NCBI GenBank assembly: GCA_947632045.1
Contig: CANRNQ010000007.1
Span: 1-64,000 of the forward strand
Origin: an uncultured Clostridia bacterium
GTDB lineage: Bacteria; Bacillota; Clostridia; Oscillospirales; Acutalibacteraceae
Reading direction: 5' to 3'
Length of the DNA: 64,000 nt
Shown here: positions 17,205-26,592 of the stretch, piece by piece
How the letters are laid out: each line of letters begins with the position of its first letter
How positions within the stretch are numbered: position 1 is the stretch's first letter
Notes under the pieces: model-generated
The model's database searches: none
What the model saw: the letters and a program-made list of their open reading frames with translations, nothing else
Told to the model about the DNA's origin: nothing
Program-made: the position numbers and the translations under genes

Positions 17205-20200
17205 TTAAAGCCGCATTTTTTTTACAACGACGTTTGCGTCGCCTATCCGGCGCTTAAGCTCGCTTTCAAGCACGGGGTTAAGCTGTACCCACATATTTCT
17301 CGGGGCCTTAACGTAGCGCTTCTCCTTAGAGAGATAAATTATTAGCGGCGTTGCGCCCTCGAACACGTCGATCAAAAGCTTTGCCTCATTGTACTCTGCA
17401 CTCGCAAGGCTCGGCACTCTAAGGCAGAGGCAATCAACCCCGACCTGCGCTCCCGCCGCCCTGTGCGGCCCTCCCGAGGCGTTTTCCCTTTGGGCGTAAG
17501 CCGAAGCGGAGGAGCTTTTTTCCTCCGCTGTGCTGTTCTTCATCATTTCCTCGATATGTCCCTTGTCCGGCGCGAGCTTTATCACATTGCAGAGTATCTG
17601 CGGCTCCTCCTCCTCGCGGACTGAAACCGTTCCCTGAACGTCCACTATGTTGCCCTCCATCACTGCCGAGCCGCCCTCTCTGAGCGGCTGAGGGAAGACC
17701 AAAAGCTCTATCGCTCCGCTCATATCCTCAAGAGTGACAAAGGCCATCATGTCGTTGTTTTTTGTGGATTTGTGCTTTACAGAGTTTATTATGCCGAGCA
17801 GGCGCACTCGCTGACCGTCGCGGTATTTCGAGCCCTGCTCGGAGTGAGCGAGTATCTCTCCTATCCTGTCGACCCGCATACGCCTGAGATAGGGCTCGTA
17901 CTCGGCCATCGGGTGGCCGCTTAGGTACATTCCCGTTACCTCCTTCTCCATTGAGAGCTTGTCCGTTATCGCGAAGTCCGAATAGTGAACGAGGTTTATG
18001 CTGTCCTTTGCCGCCTCGTCGTCAAAGAGGCTAAGCTGGCCTATCGCGTTGTGCTTTCTCTCCCAGTCGAGGCTGTCCATTATAAGCGCGGAATTTAAAA
18101 GCATTTCGCGCCGGTTGAGATCAAGCCCGTCGAGCGAGCCGCTCTTGACAAGGCTCTCGAGTGCGCGGCTGTTGAGCTTTCCGTTTAGCCTCTTGCAGAA
18201 GTTGTAATAGCCCGTAAAGCGCCCCGCGCTCTCTCTTTCGCTGATTATCGCCTCTATGACGTTCCTGCCGAGGTTCTTTATCGCGAGCAGTCCAAAGCGT
18301 ATGTCGCTTTTGGAAACGGCAAAACCCACGCTGCTGAGGTTCACATTAGGGGGCAGCACCCTTATCCCCAGTCTTGCGCACTCGGCGGTATACTCGGCAA
18401 GCTTATTGGGATTATCGAGCACGCTCGTAAGCAGAGCCGACATATATTCCTTGGGATAGTGGCACTTCATCCACGCGGTTTTATACGACACGTTGGCGTA
18501 GGCCGCCGCGTGAGATTTATTAAAGGCGTAGGAAGCGAAGCTCTCCATCTCTTTAAATATCGACATTGCCGTTTCTCTGTCGACTCCGCGCCGCAGACAG
18601 CCCTCGACCTCGACCGTGCCGTCCTCTGAGATGAGCCCGTTTAAGAATATATCCTGCTCGCGCTCCATAACGTCCTTTTTCTTTTTTGACATCGCGCGGC
18701 GCACTATATCCGCTCTGCCGAGGCTGTATCCCGCGAGGGTCCTGAATATCTGCATTACCTGCTCCTGATAGACTATGCAGCCGTAGGTAACGTCGAGTAT
18801 ATTTTTAAGCAGCGGGTGCTTGTAGCTTATCCTGTCGGGGTGGTGTCTGTTTTCGATGTAGCGCGGTATCGAGTCCATGGGACCCGGGCGGTAGAGGGAT
18901 ATGACGGCTATCAGATCCTCTATTGAGTCGGGCTTTAGCTGCACCAGCACGTTCTTCATGCCCTGAGATTCAAACTGGAACACGCCGTCCGCCTGCCCCT
19001 TTGAGAGCATATTGAAGACCGCGCGGTCGTTATCCTTTATATCGGACTCTTTATAGTCGGGGTTTGTTTTGAGTATCATCTCCTCCGCGTCCTTTAGCAC
19101 CGTCAGGTTGCGAAGCCCCAAAAAGTCCATTTTAAGCAGTCCCAGCTCCTCGAGGGTCGTCATGGTGTACTGGGTCACGACTGCGTCGTCGTTTTTTGCA
19201 AGCGGAACATAAGAGCTCACCGGGTCGCGCGTTATAACGACTCCTGCGGCGTGCGTGGTCGCGTGGCGCGGCATTCCCTCAAGTCCCATCGCCGTGTCTA
19301 AAAGCAGCTTTATCTGCGCCTCGCTTTTATATCTCGACTCAAGCTCCTTTGAAAGCCCCAGAGCCTTTTTTATCGTCATGCCTATCTCGAACGGCACGAG
19401 CTTTGCGACAGCGTCCACCGCCCCGTACGGCATGGCCAGCGCTCGCCCTACGTCGCGTATTGCTCCCCTCGCCGCCATCGTTCCGAAGGCTATTATCTGC
19501 GCGACGTGATCCTCGCCGTACTTCCTTATAACATAGTCTATGACCTCCTGCCGTCTGTCCTTGCAGAAGTCGACGTCGAAGTCCGGCATACTGACGCGCT
19601 CGGGGTTTAGAAAGCGCTCGAATATCAAATTGTATTTTATCGGGTCTATTCCCGTTATTCCTATGCAGTACGCCGCGAGGCTGCCGGCTCCCGAGCCTCT
19701 GCCCGGCCCCACGGGAATATCCTGGGATTTTGCGTAATTTATGAAATCGCTCACTATGAGGAAGTAGTCGGTGTATCCCATTTCGCGTATTACCGACAGC
19801 TCGTATTCGAGCCTTTGGCGTATCTCCTTTTTAGGGTTTTCGCCGTAGTGCCTGTGCAGCCCCTCGAGGCACATATTTTTGAAGTATTCAAAGTGATCCT
19901 GATTATTAGGCACCTCAAAATGAGGCAGCTTCGTTTTTCCGAACTCGAACTCCACGTTGCAGCTCTCGGCTATTTTCACGGTGTTGTCATAGGCCTCGGG
20001 GTAGTTTTTGAACAGCGCCCTCATCTCCTGCTCGGACTTGAAGTAAAACTCGTCCGTGGTGAACTCCATTTTGTCGGGGTCGTCTATCGTGTGGTTGGTC
20101 TGTATGCACAGCAGTATCTGGTGAAGATAGCTGTCCTCCTTCTTTATATAGTGGCAGTCGTTCGTCACCGCCATAGGTATGCCGGTTTCGGCCGATATTT

Positions 20201-20771
20201 TCTGTATCTGTCTTGCGACGTGCTTTTCCTCGTCTATACCGTGGTTTTGCAGCTCGAGGTAGAAGTTGCCCTCGCCGAAGAGGCTGTTGTAATAAAGCGC
20301 CTTTTTCTTGGCTCCGTTGATATTGCCCCTGATTATAAGGCGCGGTATTTCGCCCGCAAGGCAGGCAGACAGGCATATCAGCCCCTCATGGTGGCGCTCG
20401 AGCAGGCTATCGTCTATTCTCGGCTTATTATAAAAGCCCTCCGTCCACGCCTGAGAGAGCATTTGCGCGAGGTTTTTATAGCCCGTATTATTCTTGCAGA
20501 GCAATATCATATGGTAATTTGCCCTGTCCTCCTCGCCGTTTTTATCGAAGCGGCTGTGCGGCGCGACGTAGACCTCGCAGCCGATTATCGGCTTTATCCC
20601 GTGCTTTTTTGCGAGCTTATAGAAGTCCACCGCGCTGTACATCGCGCCGTGGTCCGTGACCGCGACGGCGCTCATGCCGAGCTCCTTTGCCGCCTTGACA
20701 AGGCTTTCAAGTCGGCACGCTCCGTCGAGCAGGCTATATTCGCTGTGATTGTGCAAATGAACGAACGCCAT
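17205..20771 (-). CDS. dnaE: DNA polymerase III alpha subunit
   Basis: Replicative C-family DNA polymerase of 1188 residues, the DnaE1-like size. It starts with a PHP domain (VHLHNHSEYSLLDG), has the polymerase catalytic aspartates in PDFDVDFCKDRR, the fingers and HhH region (YAFNKSHAAAYA), then QLSLF at residues 912-916, a canonical beta-clamp-binding motif. An OB domain (VRLLGIINSVKHK) and a C-terminal domain of weaker similarity follow. GGAGG lies before the ATG. Gene order whiA, dnaE, pfkA is the usual clostridial order. Element B separates it from whiA. A weak hairpin TTGCC-GGCAA followed by a T-run lies just past the stop (about 17168-17200). Confidence 0.98.
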   Translation of the reverse strand: MAFVHLHNHSEYSLLDGACRLESLVKAAKELGMSAVAVTDHGAMYSAVDFYKLAKKHGIKPIIGCEVYVAPHSRFDKNGEEDRANYHMILLCKNNTGYKNLAQMLSQAWTEGFYNKPRIDDSLLERHHEGLICLSACLAGEIPRLIIRGNINGAKKKALYYNSLFGEGNFYLELQNHGIDEEKHVARQIQKISAETGIPMAVTNDCHYIKKEDSYLHQILLCIQTNHTIDDPDKMEFTTDEFYFKSEQEMRALFKNYPEAYDNTVKIAESCNVEFEFGKTKLPHFEVPNNQDHFEYFKNMCLEGLHRHYGENPKKEIRQRLEYELSVIREMGYTDYFLIVSDFINYAKSQDIPVGPGRGSGAGSLAAYCIGITGIDPIKYNLIFERFLNPERVSMPDFDVDFCKDRRQEVIDYVIRKYGEDHVAQIIAFGTMAARGAIRDVGRALAMPYGAVDAVAKLVPFEIGMTIKKALGLSKELESRYKSEAQIKLLLDTAMGLEGMPRHATTHAAGVVITRDPVSSYVPLAKNDDAVVTQYTMTTLEELGLLKMDFLGLRNLTVLKDAEEMILKTNPDYKESDIKDNDRAVFNMLSKGQADGVFQFESQGMKNVLVQLKPDSIEDLIAVISLYRPGPMDSIPRYIENRHHPDRISYKHPLLKNILDVTYGCIVYQEQVMQIFRTLAGYSLGRADIVRRAMSKKKKDVMEREQDIFLNGLISEDGTVEVEGCLRRGVDRETAMSIFKEMESFASYAFNKSHAAAYANVSYKTAWMKCHYPKEYMSALLTSVLDNPNKLAEYTAECARLGIRVLPPNVNLSSVGFAVSKSDIRFGLLAIKNLGRNVIEAIISERESAGRFTGYYNFCKRLNGKLNSRALESLVKSGSLDGLDLNRREMLLNSALIMDSLDWERKHNAIGQLSLFDDEAAKDSINLVHYSDFAITDKLSMEKEVTGMYLSGHPMAEYEPYLRRMRVDRIGEILAHSEQGSKYRDGQRVRLLGIINSVKHKSTKNNDMMAFVTLEDMSGAIELLVFPQPLREGGSAVMEGNIVDVQGTVSVREEEEPQILCNVIKLAPDKGHIEEMMKNSTAEEKSSSASAYAQRENASGGPHRAAGAQVGVDCLCLRVPSLASAEYNEAKLLIDVFEGATPLIIYLSKEKRYVKAPRNMWVQLNPVLESELKRRIGDANVVVKKMRL

Positions 20772-20811
20772 AGGCTTCCTCCTGAATAAATTTTGTTCGT
20801 GCCGCCAATAC

Positions 20812-20975
20812 GCGGCGGCGACCGCTCCCCCGCTGCGCGGGGGAGCGCGAAAACGCGGCCGAGCCGCTCGTCGCAGCGGCTGCGCCGAGCCGAAGCGAGC
20901 TTTATCGGCGGGCTAACCCCGCGCCCCGAAGCCGCGTTTTCCAAAGCTGCCTTCGGCAGCTCCGGTCGCCGCCGC
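20812..20975. repeat. Family I palindromic element, copy B (core only)
   Basis: The outer stem is GCGGCGGCGACC (20812-20823) with GGTCGCCGCCGC (20964-20975). The left hairpin is GCTCCCCCGC-tgc-GCGGGGGAGC, the middle stem GAAAACGCGGC with GCCGCGTTTTC, and the right hairpin AAGCTGCC-ttc-GGCAGCT. The middle loop is the longest of the eight copies. I see no terminal repeat. The right end runs directly into the duplicated whiA 3' end. It lies between whiA (upstream) and dnaE (downstream), both on the minus strand, so it should be transcribed if they share an mRNA. Confidence 0.8.
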
Positions 20976-21087
20976 GCCCTACCGCCCGAAGGGCGTAATA
21001 TCCTGCGCTATATCAAGTATCCTCTTCATTCTGTGGTTTGCCCCGCTGCGACTTATCGGCGGCAGCATATACTTAAATCTCCGAAGG
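20973..21087 (-). pseudogene. Duplicated 3' end of whiA
   Basis: Bases 20973-21063 are identical to 21088-21178, the last ~28 codons of whiA plus its stop, offset by 115. Beyond that the match weakens: a 3-bp deletion removes the Thr codon (MLTPPISRSG becomes MLPPISRSG). Further upstream only a diverged trace of LRDLG can be aligned, with an added single-base shift. There is no start codon or N-terminal part, so this is a fragment. Confidence 0.85.
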
Positions 21088-21093
21088 CGCGCC

Positions 21094-22026
21094 CTACCGC
21101 CCGAAGGGCGTAATATCCTGCGCTATATCAAGTATCCTCTTCATTCTGTGGTTTGCCCCGCTGCGACTTATCGGCGGCGTCAGCATATTGCCCAAATCGC
21201 GCAGAGAGCTCTCCGGATTTTCAAGCCTGAGCCGCGCTATGTCCTTTAAATCGTCGGGCAGATATTCAAGCCCCTTAAGCCTCTTTATCCTCTCGATGGC
21301 CTCTATCTGCATGGCGCTCGCCTTCGCCGTCTTGTTTATGTTCGCCATCTCGGAGTTCATTCTGCGGTTTACGCTGTTCCTTATGCTCTTGACTATCTTC
21401 TCCTGCATAAGCTCCATGGCAGCTATCGGCGCGCCCATTAGCGCGAGCAGGTCGGCTATCTCCTCGCTGTCCTTGATATACGCCACAAACATACCCTTGC
21501 GGTTTATAAGTCGGGGCTCCTTTTTGCGCTGCGACGTTTCCGATATCAGCCTGCACAAATCGCTGCATAAATTTTTATAGGGCACGGTGAACTCAAGGTG
21601 ATAGTCCTTTTTGGGGTCGGATATGCTGCCGCAGCAGAGAAATGCGCCGCGCAAAAACGCGGCGACAGCGCCGTTTTCCTCAAGGTTCGCCCTGTTTATC
21701 CTGAGGCTTATGCTGCGGCTCGAATGTCCGAGCTCGCCGAAAATGCGCGCGCAGTCGCTTTTAAGCGGCACGCTCAGGGTAAACAGGCGCGCGCTGTTCC
21801 TTTTGCCGGTGAGCGCCGAGTTCTTTTCGGTTATCGCCTGAAACGAGTCCGCGACGGCGTTCATGAAGCGAGCGGCGGTGTAGGGGTTTTCCGTATTAAA
21901 AATTATTTTTTCGTTTGAAAAGGTCTTTGCGAAAAGCAAAAGTCCGTAACATTCGGCGCGCCCGATAGCCGCGCCATTACACTCCGCCGTGCAAAGCTCC
22001 CTTTTTGTATCTGATGAAAATGACAT
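21094..22026 (-). CDS. whiA: DNA-binding protein WhiA
   Basis: WhiA combines a LAGLIDADG-endonuclease-like fold with a C-terminal helix-turn-helix. In Firmicutes it influences cell division and chromosome segregation; in Streptomyces it controls sporulation septation. The 310 residues begin SFSSDTKRELC and end with the HTH region (LRDLGNMLTPPISRSGANHRMKRILDIA). It follows rapZ by 24 bases, a standard pairing, though the usual yvcK between them is absent. The ribosome site (AAGGA) is modest. Its 3' end is duplicated immediately downstream. Confidence 0.95.
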   Translation of the reverse strand: MSFSSDTKRELCTAECNGAAIGRAECYGLLLFAKTFSNEKIIFNTENPYTAARFMNAVADSFQAITEKNSALTGKRNSARLFTLSVPLKSDCARIFGELGHSSRSISLRINRANLEENGAVAAFLRGAFLCCGSISDPKKDYHLEFTVPYKNLCSDLCRLISETSQRKKEPRLINRKGMFVAYIKDSEEIADLLALMGAPIAAMELMQEKIVKSIRNSVNRRMNSEMANINKTAKASAMQIEAIERIKRLKGLEYLPDDLKDIARLRLENPESSLRDLGNMLTPPISRSGANHRMKRILDIAQDITPFGR

Positions 22027-22050
22027 TGATTATTTTCCTTGATTTTTTCC

Positions 22051-22914
22051 TTACGCCTTGCGTATATCTCTGTGGTGAAGCGTCGCGGGCTGAGAGATTT
22101 CGAGCAGATGCTCATAAAGCCTGCCCGCGAGAGTAACGCTCCTGTGCCGCCCGCCCGTACAGCCGAAGGCGACCACAAGCTGGCTTTTGCCCTCCTTTAT
22201 ATACAGCGGCAGGGCGTAATCTATATATTCCTCTATTTTTTTATAAAGCTCCTTGCTCTGCTCCCATTTGAGCACATAGTCCCTGACCTCCTGGTCGAGC
22301 CCCGTTTTGTGCTTAAGCTCCTCTATATAAAAGGGGTTTGGCAGACAGCGCACGTCGAACACGAGGTCCGCCTCGAGCGGCAGGCCGTACTTAAAGCCGA
22401 AGGACATACAGGTGACCGAAAAGCCGAGTCTGTTGTCCCCGATGAAGAGGGTCAGCACTCTCTCCTTTAGCTGCGAGGAGGACAGATTGGTCGTGTCTAT
22501 AAGATAATCCGCGCTGAGCTTCACCTTCTCCAAAAGGGTCTGCTCAAGCCCCACGGCCGCCGCTGTGGTGGACACGGACTTGCCCGCAAGGGGGTGCTTG
22601 CGCCTCGTCGATTTGTAGCGCGTCAAAAGCACGTTTTCGGAAGCGTCGAGAAAGAGCACCTTGAAGTATTTCTTTTCGCTTTTAAGCTTTGCAAGGCTCT
22701 CAGAATAGCGCAGATAGTCGTCATTGCTCCTTATGTTGGTGACGAGGGCCACGCGCTCCATTCTGTCGTCGTTTGAATTTTTGCAAAGGTCGTAAAAGGT
22801 CGTGATAAGCGCCGCCGGCAGATTGTCTACGCAGTAAAAGCCTATATCCTCAAGCGAGTGCACGGCGACCGTCTTGCCCGCGCCGGAAAGCCCCGCTATT
22901 ATCAAGAAGTCCAT
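22051..22914 (-). CDS. rapZ: RapZ/YvcJ family nucleotide-binding protein
   Basis: P-loop protein of 287 residues. In enterobacteria RapZ is the RNase E adaptor for GlmZ. In Bacillus YvcJ hydrolyses nucleotides and affects competence. It has Walker A GLSGAGKT at residues 8-15, a DNLP segment, the family block FSFGFKYGLPLEADLVFDVR and the C-terminal GCTGGRHRSV. AAAGGAGG is well placed before the ATG. It lies between murB and whiA and is 12 bases from murB. The RNA-adaptor role should not be assumed in this lineage. Confidence 0.95.
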   Translation of the reverse strand: MDFLIIAGLSGAGKTVAVHSLEDIGFYCVDNLPAALITTFYDLCKNSNDDRMERVALVTNIRSNDDYLRYSESLAKLKSEKKYFKVLFLDASENVLLTRYKSTRRKHPLAGKSVSTTAAAVGLEQTLLEKVKLSADYLIDTTNLSSSQLKERVLTLFIGDNRLGFSVTCMSFGFKYGLPLEADLVFDVRCLPNPFYIEELKHKTGLDQEVRDYVLKWEQSKELYKKIEEYIDYALPLYIKEGKSQLVVAFGCTGGRHRSVTLAGRLYEHLLEISQPATLHHRDIRKA

Positions 22915-22926
22915 AATTTCCTCCTT

Positions 22927-23841
22927 TTATAATATCCCCGTCGGTTTTACCTCACATTCAAGCCTCACGCCGAATTTATCGTCGACCGTTTTCTTTATCC
23001 TCTCTATCAGCGACATCACGTCGGCGCAGGTGGCGTTGCCGGTGTTTATTATAAAGCCCGCGTGCTTGGGGCTTACCATAGCTCCGCCCACTCTCGCGCC
23101 CTTAAGCCCGCTGTCCTGTATCAGCGTGCCGGCAAAATATCCCTCGGGGCGTTTAAATATGCTGCCGGCGCTCGGGTATTCAAGCGGCTGCTTATCCTTG
23201 CGCCTGCGCATAAAGTCGTCCATTCTTCTCTCGATCTCGGTCTTGGAATCCTTGTGCAGCCTGACCGTCACGCCCGTTATCACAGCTCCGCTTTCCATAT
23301 AGGCGCTGTGCCTGTATGAAAGCTCGAGCTCCTCGCCCGACAGGCTGCCTATCTCGCCGCCGCGCGTTATGTGGTTACAGCAAAGCAAAACGTCCTTCAG
23401 CTCGCCGCCGTAGGCTCCGGCGTTCATATAAGCGGCTCCGCCGACGCTTCCGGGTATGCCCCAGGCAAACTCGAGCCCCGAAAGCCCGTTGTCGCAGGCG
23501 AAGCGGCAAAGGCTTGCAAGGCTTGCGGCAGCCCCGCAAAATATGACGTCGTCCTCGACGAGGGTCATCTGTCTGAAGCCTTGATCAAGCTTTATGACTA
23601 CCCCCTCTATGCCCTTATCGGACACGAGAAGATTTGAGCCCTTGCCGAGCACAAGGACAGGCACGTTTTCCTCTCTGCACTGCTTTAAAATCGCTCTGAG
23701 CGCCGGTATGCTCGGCGTTAATATCAAAAGCTGAGCTTCGCCGCCTATTTTAAAGGTGGTGTAGCGGTGCATCGGCTCGTTTTCCTTTAGCGTGCAGCCG
23801 CGCGATAGCGCAAGCTGTCTTATATTATCAGTATTTATCAT
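22927..23841 (-). CDS. murB: UDP-N-acetylenolpyruvoylglucosamine reductase
   Basis: FAD enzyme that reduces UDP-GlcNAc-enolpyruvate to UDP-MurNAc in peptidoglycan synthesis. Visible are the FAD-binding segments VLGKGSNLLVSD and GIPGSVGGAAYMNAGAYGGE, the YRHSAY region and the catalytic serine motif PSAGSIFKRP. The ATG at 23841 gives 304 residues with AGGAG 5 bases before it. The longer frame from 23877 overlaps the upstream PHP gene and has no ribosome site. Cell-wall, carbon-control and WhiA genes sit together in this operon as in other Clostridia. Confidence 0.97.
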   Translation of the reverse strand: MINTDNIRQLALSRGCTLKENEPMHRYTTFKIGGEAQLLILTPSIPALRAILKQCREENVPVLVLGKGSNLLVSDKGIEGVVIKLDQGFRQMTLVEDDVIFCGAAASLASLCRFACDNGLSGLEFAWGIPGSVGGAAYMNAGAYGGELKDVLLCCNHITRGGEIGSLSGEELELSYRHSAYMESGAVITGVTVRLHKDSKTEIERRMDDFMRRRKDKQPLEYPSAGSIFKRPEGYFAGTLIQDSGLKGARVGGAMVSPKHAGFIINTGNATCADVMSLIERIKKTVDDKFGVRLECEVKPTGIL

Positions 23842-23849
23842 ATTTACTC

Positions 23850-24572
23850 CTATAAAAGCGATATGCCGTTTTCGCAAAGGTAGCTTTTAAAACGGCTCTC
23901 GCTTGAATTTATTATGAGCTCCTCGGGAAAATCTATCTCCCTCAAAGCGTCGAGCGCGCTTGAAAATTCTCCGACCCTTGAGGAAAAATGCGCGTCGGAA
24001 TTGATAATTATAGGCGTGCCGGTCGCCTTGCACACCCTTGCTATCTCCATGCAGTTTTTACACGAGCCCTTTCTGAAATGAAAGGTGTTGTTGTTTATCT
24101 CTACGAGCTTGCCGTTTTTCTTAAATATCGGTATGACCCTCTCGTAGTCGTACTTAAACTCCGGCGTGCCCGAATGTCCTATCACCCTGACATAGGGATT
24201 TTCCGCGAGGGCCAAATAAGCGTTGGTGCTGCGCTCAAGGCTCGGCTTTTCCTCTATGAGTCCGCCGTGTATCGACGCGACCACCCACTCTAAGCCCCTG
24301 AGCACTCTCTCGGGCATATCGAGCTCGCCGTCAAGATTTATCACGTTTGCCTCGACTCCCTTTAGCACGCGCACCCCCTCGACCACCGGCGGTATCGCCC
24401 CGAGCGACTCGAAAAACCATCTTCCCGGCGAGCCGGGCATGGCGTAGCCGTGGTCGGTCAGGGCTATCGCGTAAAGCCCCTTTTTCGCCGCCGCGCCTAT
24501 CATCTCCTGCGCCGTGCTGTATGCGTGAGTCGAGGCTATCGTATGCGTATGGGTATCTGCTATTATTTTCAA
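23850..24572 (-). CDS. PHP-domain phosphoesterase, YcdX type
   Basis: Metal-dependent hydrolase of 240 residues. The metal-binding signatures of the PHP family are all present: DTHTHT at the N-terminus, ALTDHG, ASIHG and NSDAH. YcdX-type enzymes act on small phosphoesters, but the substrate is not evident here. The start appears to be TTG (24572), 4 bases after the hprK stop, suggesting translational coupling. No better ATG with a ribosome site is visible. Similar genes often sit beside hprK/murB in Clostridia. Confidence 0.88.
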   Translation of the reverse strand: MKIIADTHTHTIASTHAYSTAQEMIGAAAKKGLYAIALTDHGYAMPGSPGRWFFESLGAIPPVVEGVRVLKGVEANVINLDGELDMPERVLRGLEWVVASIHGGLIEEKPSLERSTNAYLALAENPYVRVIGHSGTPEFKYDYERVIPIFKKNGKLVEINNNTFHFRKGSCKNCMEIARVCKATGTPIIINSDAHFSSRVGEFSSALDALREIDFPEELIINSSESRFKSYLCENGISLL

Positions 24573-24576
24573 GAAA

Positions 24577-25542
24577 TCACAACCATTCTATATTTGTCTT
24601 GCCTGTAAGCTCGTCTGTTTCGATCTCCATTCCGAGGCTTGCGAGCAGCTCCTGAGCCGCGTTGTATCCCATCTTCTTCTGTCTGTTGTTCATCGCGGCT
24701 ACCTCTATTATTACGGCCGTGTTGCGCCCGGGCTTTATCGGAATAGTCAAAATCGGTATCTCTATGCCGAGTATCTCGGTATATTCGCTCTCTATACCCA
24801 TTCTGTCATAGACCTTTTTGCTGTCCCAGTTTTCCATATTTATCACTATGTCTATCTTCTCTGTGAGCTTTACGGCGCCCATACCGAAAATGCGCCTCGC
24901 ATTAATTATTCCTACGCCGCGCAGCTCGATAAAATGCCTTATATTTTCGGGGGACGAGCCGACGAGCGACTTGCTCGAAACGCGCCTTATCTCGACCGCA
25001 TCGTCGGCTATGAGCCTGTGCCCCCTCTTGATAAGCTCTATCGCGGTTTCGCTTTTTCCGACTCCGCTGTCGCCTATTAAAAGTATTCCTTCGCCGTATA
25101 CCTCGACGAGCACCCCGTGGCGAGTCACCCTCGGCGCAAGCTGGACGTTTAGATATGATACGAGCGCGGCGCTCAGGCTCGAGGTGGTGTCGCTCGACCT
25201 GAGTATGGGCACATTGTGGGCTCTCGCCGCCTTCATCAGCTCCTCCATAGGCTGGATATTGCGCGTTACTATGATTGCGGGCGGCTTCAGCTTGCACAGG
25301 CGCTCGAGCACATGAAACTTCTGTTCGCTGCCGAACTTGCTCAAATATCCCGTTTCTGTATTTCCTATTATCAGTATTCTCTGCGCGTCAAAAAAGTCCA
25401 TAAAGCCCGTAAGCTCCAGACCCGGTCGATTTATATCTCTTGAAGATATCAAAATCTCCTTGGTATCCTGAGGCGCGTACTCAGTGACGAGCGACAGCTC
25501 TCTTATGATTTCCGACAGCGGAACCGTAAAATTGGATTCCAT
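24577..25542 (-). CDS. hprK: HPr kinase/phosphorylase
   Basis: Phosphorylates HPr at Ser46 in response to glycolytic state and reverses it, the sensor of CcpA-type carbon catabolite control. From the ATG at 25542 it has 321 residues. Walker A GDSGVGKS is at 157-164, in the place known for Bacillus. The HprK signature ADDAVEIRR follows, with the C-terminal GRNTAVIIEVAA. AAGGA is 8 bases before 25542 and only 2 before the alternative ATG at 25548. A TTG at 25572 gives a longer frame without a ribosome site. It is first gene of the hprK-to-dnaE run. Confidence 0.96.
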   Translation of the reverse strand: MESNFTVPLSEIIRELSLVTEYAPQDTKEILISSRDINRPGLELTGFMDFFDAQRILIIGNTETGYLSKFGSEQKFHVLERLCKLKPPAIIVTRNIQPMEELMKAARAHNVPILRSSDTTSSLSAALVSYLNVQLAPRVTRHGVLVEVYGEGILLIGDSGVGKSETAIELIKRGHRLIADDAVEIRRVSSKSLVGSSPENIRHFIELRGVGIINARRIFGMGAVKLTEKIDIVINMENWDSKKVYDRMGIESEYTEILGIEIPILTIPIKPGRNTAVIIEVAAMNNRQKKMGYNAAQELLASLGMEIETDELTGKTNIEWL

Positions 25543-25591
25543 TTTCATCGTCCTTTCGGCAGAAATATTCAACTAAAATTTACACAGCTTT

Positions 25592-25620
25592 ATTATACCG
25601 TATAAGCGATAAAATTTAAA
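25592..25620 (-). promoter_or_regulatory. Predicted promoter for the hprK operon
   Basis: On the minus strand TTTAAA (25620-25615), 17 bases, TATAAT (25597-25592). The -35 box is weak. Further left, 25700-25800 holds hairpins (CTGTCAA/TTGACGG; GGGCAGCAGCGGG/CCGCCGCCGCC) in A/T-rich sequence that look like terminators at the end of the gene to the left. Confidence 0.55.
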
Positions 25621-25820
25621 GGGGGATTTATATATTATTATTTATTCCGACGGTAATTTTTTAAAATTTTCATTGAAAGGGATTTGACGATAAGTGGCAA
25701 GGCTTTTATTTTTTCTGTCAAAATCGAACCTTGACGGCAAAAAATAAGGCGGCGGCGGTTTCCCGCTGCTGCCCGTTTGCTTATTTTTATTTTTTATTTT
25801 TTTATTTTTATTTTTTATTC

Positions 25821-26465
25821 TTATTCCTCGTCGCCGTTAAAATTGATTATGTTCGATTTGCGCTCGCTCGAGCTGTAAATCTCGTTTGAGTCGTCGTCGA
25901 ATGAGAGCTTGTCGTCTTCTCCCACATACTCGCTTTCATTTTCAATCCCCGAATATTTTGCGAATATTTCGTCGATATGCTCGTCGACCTTTTTGCTCTT
26001 TAGCCTTTCCTGCTCCTTTGCCGCCTCGGTTTGGCGCTGCTTTTCGGCTCCTAAGGATTTCAGGTGCTTGTCTATCAAGATACCGACTACTATCGCTGTG
26101 ACGACTTGCAGGGCGTAGAAAAGTATAGTATCGAATAAATTGTTTATCGCGCCGTTTTTATGCAGAGTATCTATTCCGATTATCAAGAGATAATCGACGA
26201 GCAGCACGCCGACGACCTTGCCCGTTATGAAATAGCCGAACAGCTCGCAGCTTATCAGTATTATCGGCGCGAGCAAAAAGAGGTCTTGGAATTTGAACAG
26301 CGCGAAGATTACGAGCGCCGCGACCGTTGCTATCAATTCTATTGCCGCGAATTTTTTGAACATTTCGGGCTTTTTTGCCTTGACGAAATAAAACGCGACT
26401 ATGAGCAGCACCGCCAGCACGATAAAGACCCATTGATTTTGGATCACCTGTAATAACACATTCAT
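25821..26465 (-). CDS. Membrane protein of unknown function
   Basis: Not recognised. From the ATG at 26465 (AGGAG 7 bases upstream) it has 214 residues. There is one N-terminal hydrophobic segment (residues 8-27), further ones near 38-60, 62-82, and 105-130, then a charged, acidic cytoplasmic tail (about 140-214) rich in Glu/Lys and ending NFNGDEE. The tail looks partly coiled-coil then disordered. It stands alone with its own promoter between the hprK and yab clusters. It could be a small scaffold or holin-like protein, but no evidence favours either. Confidence 0.75.
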   Translation of the reverse strand: MNVLLQVIQNQWVFIVLAVLLIVAFYFVKAKKPEMFKKFAAIELIATVAALVIFALFKFQDLFLLAPIILISCELFGYFITGKVVGVLLVDYLLIIGIDTLHKNGAINNLFDTILFYALQVVTAIVVGILIDKHLKSLGAEKQRQTEAAKEQERLKSKKVDEHIDEIFAKYSGIENESEYVGEDDKLSFDDDSNEIYSSSERKSNIINFNGDEE

Positions 26466-26528
26466 TTTATTACTCCTTTTTTGGAAATTTATTTTATCCA
26501 TATTTTCAAGTGAATGAATATCGAGCTT

Positions 26529-26557
26529 ATTATATCACATATGGCTTCGCATTTCCA
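26529..26557 (-). promoter_or_regulatory. Predicted promoter for the membrane protein gene
   Basis: On the minus strand TGGAAA (26557-26552), 17 bases, TATAAT (26534-26529). It lies immediately to the left of Family I copy C and its T-rich neighbour. Confidence 0.6.
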
Positions 26558-26592
26558 TATATTTTTTATTTATTTTTATCGCGGGGGGAAAT

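Noticed and set aside
19815-20789. 324-residue plus-strand reading frame over dnaE
   Set aside because: Antisense shadow of a conserved polymerase gene, with no ribosome site and a composition set by the opposite strand.
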